Positions 59,311 to 64,000 of a stretch of 64,000 nt of DNA are shown here, in pieces. Made by a program: the position numbers and the translations under genes. This DNA comes from Pachysolen tannophilus NRRL Y-2460 (taxonomy: Eukaryota; Ascomycota; Pichiomycetes; Alaninales; Pachysolenaceae), in the NCBI GenBank assembly GCA_001661245.1, contig KV454011.1, positions 2,206,663 through 2,270,662 on the forward strand, in the 5' to 3' direction. The notes under the pieces are model-generated. The model made no database searches, had not been told where the DNA came from, and was given only the letters and a program-made list of their open reading frames with translations. Every line of letters begins with the position of its first letter. Positions within the stretch are counted from its first letter, which is position 1.

Positions 59311-60445
59311 ACACTATATAATTTAAGAAGAAGTATTTATTATAATGACTAAATTAGTGGTATTAAACATTGTACAAATAATTATGTCCCCATTCTGGAA
59401 CAATTTTGTCAAATCCGGGGTAAAACTTGAAAAATAGATCATCGTGCGGCTCATTGCTTAAAAGACTATTGCTTAAAAAGACCAAGACAACGTCGCAATT
59501 CAACGAAGGAACAGACAGTTTTTTTGGTTTAGCATGAAAGAGAAAGACACTATTAACTAAATCATTCTATTGCTATGATTTTTTTAATTCTTTGCTTTTC
59601 GTAGAAGAATCAATAAATAATTTTGTTTATAGAAAAAAAAAAAAAGGTATAATATTTGATATTCTTTTCTTTTGTACAAAATGAGTAACGTGGTCACCTG
59701 GTGCAATTTAAATTAATTGATTTAAACTCCGAATATCGAATAGATAGTTAAATGACATATGTTGATTTATTTTTAGAGAAACTCATTTTCGTCATAGTGC
59801 TTACATTTTTTTAGGTTCAAGCCGTAATGGTTGCCTCTCCTCTTTTGAAATTGCTGTATTACAAACAATAATAATTTCATACATGATCTAGAATTATTGA
59901 CAATTATAGTTGTAAGATGGTTGAAAAAAGTTCGAAAAAAATCGATGAATTCAGTTGTTTGTAATTTTATTTTTTTTATTATCACCTGGTATTTTTTCTT
60001 AATCTCTTTAAGCTTGTCGTTAAAAAAAAAAGTAGATTAGTTGGTTAAAAGTAAACAAGAGCAAATCAAATTAAGAGTTTAATATTTTTGAACTGCCTTC
60101 GCAACCAAACCCAAAAATAATTTTATTCAAAGTTTCGGGACTTGGTCAGAAAATAAAAAATAAAAAATGAAAGAGTCAATCATTTTTAGGAAACCGTAAC
60201 AGAATAGCTACGAGGTAACGAGGGTCGAGGTTTAATTATTGAGGGGCCAATACCAATGCGAATCATCTTTTAATCATTTTACTGAAGGAAGCAAGTTAAA
60301 TTAATATTCAACATGAGGCCAGAAGCCAAGTATAGAATCATTTTTAAATTATCTATAAATACAGGTATAATTTACAAACAACTATCCAAATAATTACAAA
60401 TAATAAATATTAATATTAATATTAATCAATAATTTCAATTCAAAA
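59311..60445. promoter_or_regulatory. Intergenic region ARG2 - Gly/Gln-rich gene
   Basis: About 1.13 kb between tandem genes. It includes a short direct duplication ATTGCTTAAAA-GAC (59453-59466, 59468-59482), A-runs at 59633-59645 and 60019-60030, and a STRE-like AGGGG (60242-60246) about 200 bases upstream of the following ATG. A run of CAAATAATTACAAATAATAAATATTAATATTAAT-like short repeats lies in the leader. No coding sequence, tRNA or snoRNA box pattern was recognised. Confidence 0.5.
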
Positions 60446-61015
60446 ATGTCAAATTTAATGGATAAAATCTCAAACAAATTAGGTGGTAACGACAGCCAAA
60501 AAACGTCCAGCCAACAGGACTCTTACGATGGTCCTTCATCAAAGACAAGAAGTCAAGGGATGAGAGGTGGTCAACAAGATCAAACCTACTCTACTCAAAA
60601 TGATGGTTTTATGGATAATCAACAAGGTGGTTACAGTGACCAAAGTGGTTACGGTCAACAAGGTGGTTATGGTCAACAGAGCGGTGGTTATGGCCAACAA
60701 TCTGGCTTTGACCAAACATCTGGTGGTGGTGGTGGCTACGCCCAACAATCGGGCAGTGGAAACACTTACGGCAACCAATCCAGTGGTGGCCGCAACCAGT
60801 ATGGCCAAAGTGGTGGCAGCGGTGGTGGTTATGGTAACCAATTTGATGACGATCTTTCCAGCGGCCAGCAGCAAAGTGGTAGCGGTATGGGTGGCATGGG
60901 TGGTCGTTCTTCTGGTCGCCAGCAAGGAAAGCAATCGTATGGTCTTCCACCAGAAGCTCAACAATACGCCAAACAAGGCATTGACGAAGCTAGCCAACGA
61001 TTTGGTAACAACTGA
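60446..61015 (+). CDS. Gly/Gln/Ser/Tyr-rich low-complexity protein
   Basis: A 189-residue protein dominated by Gly, Gln, Ser and Tyr. A short non-repetitive N-terminus (MSNLMDKISNKLGGN) precedes repeats of the GYGQQ/SGYGQQGG type at about 65-95, Gly-rich spacers, and a C-terminal amphipathic-looking segment (GLPPEAQQYAKQGIDEASQRFGNN). There are no enzymatic motifs. The composition resembles prion-like, phase-separating domains (FUS-type [S/G]YGQ repeats). Codons are biased to GGT, CAA and C-ending forms, unlike most neighbours, suggesting high expression. I do not recognise a characterised orthologue; small stress-induced Gly/Gln-rich proteins occur in Candida-type yeasts. The other frames here are open only because of the repeats. 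Confidence 0.8.
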   Translation: MSNLMDKISNKLGGNDSQKTSSQQDSYDGPSSKTRSQGMRGGQQDQTYSTQNDGFMDNQQGGYSDQSGYGQQGGYGQQSGGYGQQSGFDQTSGGGGGYAQQSGSGNTYGNQSSGGRNQYGQSGGSGGGYGNQFDDDLSSGQQQSGSGMGGMGGRSSGRQQGKQSYGLPPEAQQYAKQGIDEASQRFGNN

Positions 61016-61437
61016 GTATAAACTAGGCTTTCTTTCAGGCTCCAGGTTTTTTTTTACTTTTTTTTATTTTATTTTATTTGGAGGGTTGGTAGTTACCTCT
61101 ATCTTTATGGATATTAATCGAATTTATAATGACAACTTGCTTTTTTATATATAGTTTCTTCAGTTGAAGGATGAATGGAAAATGAAATGAAATGAAAAGA
61201 AAGTGAGGATGTTACGTTTAAGATGTTTGTTCTTTTTACTTTGTAGTTGTTTGTTTTAATTCTGTGTGTAAAGAAACGAGGAGAATTTAATTTGCTTATT
61301 AATGAACCCTGATTAACCACAATTAGTAGGTGAGAGCAAGTTTATATATAAAGGTATTTAAAAGGCAAATATGTATTTAGAAAGAATTGATTTGTCAATA
61401 TAATTATCATTTATTTTAATCATCTGTAGAGTTTAAC
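61016..61437. other. Intergenic region upstream of FMP40
   Basis: About 420 AT-rich bases between tandem genes, with a TTTTATTTTA repeat (61061-61079), a GAAAATGAAATGAAATGAAAAG purine stretch near 61178-61200, and TATATATAAAGG about 90 bases upstream of FMP40. No gene is visible. Confidence 0.5.
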
Positions 61438-63339
61438 ATGATGATTTTATCAAATAGTATTAAGAATTTTAAGATGTCAAAGATTAAATGTTTAAATTAC
61501 TCGAGGTCAATTGTTTACAGATCTTTTGCTACATCAAAAATGAATAATACTAAAACGCTAATGTCAGCGGTTAAAACTCAATCATTCACTTCATTCTTTG
61601 AACCAGATCCAGAGACTCCATCACCAAAGAAGGTTATTGAAATTGCAAAAGATGAATCTAAAAGGGAATTTTTACATAAACCGAGATTGTTGGAATCAGG
61701 TAGTTTTAGTTATTGTATTCCTGAAAAAAGAAATAAATACAAATTTTTGTTGGCTAGTGAAAACGCATTGAGAGATCTAGGTTTATCATTGGATGAACAA
61801 GATAATCCTGAATTCCAAAAAATTGTTAGTGGTGAAGAATATTTGGAAAATCCTTTACCGTACAGTCAATGTTACGCAGGTTGGCAATTTGGATTATTTG
61901 CTGGTCAATTGGGTGATGGAAGGGTTTTAAATTTATTTGAAATTACAAATGATGAAACAAAGAAAAGATATGAATTACAATTAAAAGGTTCAGGTAAGAC
62001 ACCTTTTTCTAGATTTGCTGATGGGAAAGCAGTTTTAAGATCTAGTATAAGGGAGTTTATTATTTCCGAAGCTTTAAACGCCATTGGAATTCCAACAACA
62101 AGAGCTGTTTCGTTGAGTTTATTACCAAATACAAAAGCTCAAAGAACTTCTGCAGAGCAATGTGCAATTGTTTGTAGACTGGCTGAAACTTGGGTTAGGT
62201 TAGGAACTTTTGATTTATATCGCTGGAGAGGGGATAGAGATGGAATTCAAAAATTATCCAACTATGTAATAGATGAGGTTCTTGGAGGAGAAAAGAATCT
62301 TCCAAATTTTAAAAATGTACCAAAGGAAATTGGTGATTTTACCAAATATGATAGGATGTTTATGGAAATTGTTAGGCTTAATGCTCTTACAGTGGCTAGT
62401 TGGCAGACTTACGGATTTTTAAATGGTGTCTTAAACACAGATAATACTTCGGTTAAGGGTCTTTCAATGGATTTTGGACCATTTGCCATTATGGATAAAT
62501 TTGATCCTAATTATACTCCAAATAGTGAGGACCATAACCTTCGTTACAGTTTCCGTGGAACACCTACTGCCATTTGGTGGAATTTAACAAAATTATGTGA
62601 AAACATTATTGAATTAATTGGTGCTGGTGGAAAATATATAAATCATGATGATTTCAAAAATGGTAATATTGATAAAGATATGGAAAAGGATATTATTGAA
62701 AGAGCAAAGAAATTGTATGATTTTGCTTCTGATTTTTACTATGATATTTTTTCAAAAGAATATTATAAATTAATCTCAAAGAGATTAGGTTTAACCGAAT
62801 ATTTAGATACAGATCTTGATGAAATCTTAACACCAATGTTGGAAATGTTACAAAAGACAAAATTAGATTATAATAATTTTTTTGTAACTTTACAAAATTG
62901 GAAATTTAAAATTGAAGATCAAGATTTTGATTTTGATCAAGTTACATCCAAATTTATTCCTGAAAATTATGAAGAATTGACTTCCAATACTGTGGATAGA
63001 AATGAGGCTCTGGAAAAATTAAAAGATTGGTTACTGAGTTATAGAGCAAGATTACTGTCTGCCAATATTTCTGATACTCAAAGGTTGGAAATATCTTCAA
63101 CTGTTAATCCATTATTTTTCCCAAAAAATTGGATCTTGGATGATGTTATCCAGTATACACAAGAACATCAAAGTGAAGAAGGAGATGTTGATACCAAGTA
63201 CTTGAAGAAACTTCTTTTAATGGTTTCTAATCCATATGATTCTTCGAAATGGGGTGATTTTGGAAAAGATTTGGAAAAAAAATGGTTAAACCAGGTTAAT
63301 GATGAGATGACTATGACTACTTGTAGTTGTTCTAGTTGA
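61438..63339 (+). CDS. FMP40: Mitochondrial protein AMPylase, SelO family (Fmp40)
   Basis: SelO-family pseudokinases transfer AMP to protein Ser/Thr/Tyr hydroxyls in mitochondria and have been tied to redox homeostasis. The product is 633 residues with a basic presequence (MMILSNSIKNFKMSKIKC; the ATG at 61438 gives the full leader). Family motifs are PYSQCYAGWQFGLFAGQLGDGR, YELQLKGSGKTPFSRFADGKAVLRSSIREFI, SEALNAIGIPTTRA, RLGTFDLYRWRGD, TDNTSVKGLSMDFGPFAIMD and LRYSFRGTP. The C-terminus TCSCSS carries Cys-x-Cys at the place where animal SelO has its Cys-x-Sec pair. Codon 248 is CTG at a usually hydrophobic site. Confidence 0.94.
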   Translation: MMILSNSIKNFKMSKIKCLNYSRSIVYRSFATSKMNNTKTLMSAVKTQSFTSFFEPDPETPSPKKVIEIAKDESKREFLHKPRLLESGSFSYCIPEKRNKYKFLLASENALRDLGLSLDEQDNPEFQKIVSGEEYLENPLPYSQCYAGWQFGLFAGQLGDGRVLNLFEITNDETKKRYELQLKGSGKTPFSRFADGKAVLRSSIREFIISEALNAIGIPTTRAVSLSLLPNTKAQRTSAEQCAIVCRLAETWVRLGTFDLYRWRGDRDGIQKLSNYVIDEVLGGEKNLPNFKNVPKEIGDFTKYDRMFMEIVRLNALTVASWQTYGFLNGVLNTDNTSVKGLSMDFGPFAIMDKFDPNYTPNSEDHNLRYSFRGTPTAIWWNLTKLCENIIELIGAGGKYINHDDFKNGNIDKDMEKDIIERAKKLYDFASDFYYDIFSKEYYKLISKRLGLTEYLDTDLDEILTPMLEMLQKTKLDYNNFFVTLQNWKFKIEDQDFDFDQVTSKFIPENYEELTSNTVDRNEALEKLKDWLLSYRARLLSANISDTQRLEISSTVNPLFFPKNWILDDVIQYTQEHQSEEGDVDTKYLKKLLLMVSNPYDSSKWGDFGKDLEKKWLNQVNDEMTMTTCSCSS

Positions 63340-63779
63340 GTTGAGAAAGTATTTACATTTAAGTTTAATTTGTAAATTGTCGTTCGCTTTTTATTTTATA
63401 TTCCGAGAATTATTATTAGTTTATATTCCTGTATATTATTGATATGATGGGAAAAGCATATTTATATTAATTCTAATAAATTGCTTTTCATTAAATACGA
63501 AAATTAAAATATTTAATACATTAAAAAAATGGCATGAGAACAAAAGTAAAGTCAACAAAGGAAACCAAAACTATTAAAACTATTAAATAAATATAAGAAG
63601 AATAGTTAACAAATAAAGAAATAAAATAAAATAGAAACAAAAAAAAAAAAAAAAAAAAAAAAATTTATATCTACTAAAATGATTAAAAAAAAAAAAAAAA
63701 ATAGACTTATATATATGTATAATAGATATCAATAGGTTCTTGTAATATTTTGATTGAAAGAAAAAAAAAAAAAGTTTAA
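63340..63779. terminator. Convergent 3' region FMP40 / acidic protein gene
   Basis: About 440 bases between a plus-strand and a minus-strand stop. Contains A-runs (63640-63662, 63686-63701, 63761-63773) and a TA-rich stretch. No gene is visible. Confidence 0.5.
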
Positions 63780-64000
63780 TTACAAATCAAACTCCATTTC
63801 AATGTCACCATCATCGGCAATTGCTTGTTCATTACTGCTATCACGACCGGCATGAGCAGTACTACTACTATCATCAATTTGACCAAGGCCGCCGTTGTCA
63901 CCTGTGGAGACACCTCCTGGATGTTGCATAACCTGTTCATCATCATCATCTTCAAAATCGACTTCAAAGAAATCTTCATCATCACCCACGATTTTTTCAT
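63780..64000 (-). CDS. C-terminal end of an acidic protein (window-truncated)
   Basis: The 3' end of a minus-strand gene that runs off the right edge; the frame is open to the last base, so the start is outside. About 72 residues are visible. They are very acidic: GDDEDFFEVDFEDDDDEQVM, then a Gly/Ser/Asp-rich segment, and the end DDGDIEMEFDL. I do not recognise the protein. An overlapping Met-rich frame (63776-64000) is rejected because it only reads GAT/ATG repeats out of frame. Confidence 0.6.
   Translation of the reverse strand, partial: EKIVGDDEDFFEVDFEDDDDEQVMQHPGGVSTGDNGGLGQIDDSSSTAHAGRDSSNEQAIADDGDIEMEFDL

Noticed and set aside
60539-61154. Long open frames in both strands over the Gly/Gln-rich gene
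   Set aside because: Trinucleotide-type repeats of the real gene keep other frames open. The shadow products are Thr/Val or His runs without homology.
1-64000. tRNA genes, retrotransposons, LTRs, CRISPR arrays, virus-derived genes
   Set aside because: Scanned by eye for GGTTCGA-type B boxes, long terminal duplications, reverse-transcriptase or integrase motifs and regular spacer arrays; none seen. A tRNAscan run would be decisive for tRNAs.

Overview
The window is nuclear DNA of a budding yeast (Saccharomycotina). It is strongly AT-rich and gene-dense, with one gene per roughly 2 kb. Long poly-A/poly-T tracts fill the intergenic gaps. Short introns carry a near-invariant TACTAAC/TACTAAT branch site. 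Nearly every protein has a clear counterpart in Saccharomyces cerevisiae or fungi generally. Three things suggest that CUG is read as Ser rather than Leu, which points to a CUG-Ser clade yeast: CTG codons are scarce in conserved protein cores; they sit where relatives carry Ser or Ala (YOS1, PSF2, NOP58); and a CTG/TCx tract at 50152-50196 would become a plain poly-Ser run. I cannot name the species. I saw no tRNA, rRNA, transposon, CRISPR or virus-derived sequence.

Layout. 0-12 kb: 3' end of RET1 (Pol III subunit), NOP58 (box C/D snoRNP), a SIKE/FGFR1OP2-like coiled-coil protein, a PTP2/PTP3-type tyrosine phosphatase, a four-exon YOS1 that no long ORF reveals, and MUD2 (U2AF65). 12-22 kb: LHS1 (ER Hsp70, HDEL), a FUR4-type uracil permease behind a GATA-site-rich promoter, and an STB2/STB6-like protein. 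22-29 kb: VPH1, BUB2, PNP1 and SEC13, three of them spliced. 29-34 kb: HRD3 and dynactin p62, both broken by what looks like a 1.1-kb inversion between short inverted repeats, then MHF2 (CENP-X). 34-48 kb: DLD1, SDT1/PHM8, HCR1, ALG2, SGF73, TYW1, a DUF1992 mitochondrial-type protein and an ATO/ADY2 acetate-ammonium transporter. 49-64 kb: a Ser-rich methyltransferase-like protein, a JLP1-like dioxygenase, EFM2, PSF2 (GINS), ARG2, a Gly/Gln/Tyr-rich low-complexity protein, FMP40 (SelO), and the 3' end of an acidic protein.

There is no operon-like grouping; these are ordinary eukaryotic single-gene units. Shared themes are ER function (LHS1, HRD3, YOS1, SEC13, ALG2), replication and cell cycle (PSF2, MHF2, BUB2) and translation (HCR1, EFM2, TYW1).

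The most interesting structure is at 32.1-33.3 kb. The N-terminal half of dynactin p62 lies on the minus strand and its C-terminal half on the plus strand. HRD3 has no ATG or signal peptide in place, while a fitting signal-peptide exon with a splice donor lies 1.05 kb away on the opposite strand. An 18-bp inverted repeat (17/18 identical) marks both junctions. Flipping the segment between the repeats repairs both genes in frame. This is either a real inversion, perhaps an allele, or an assembly error.
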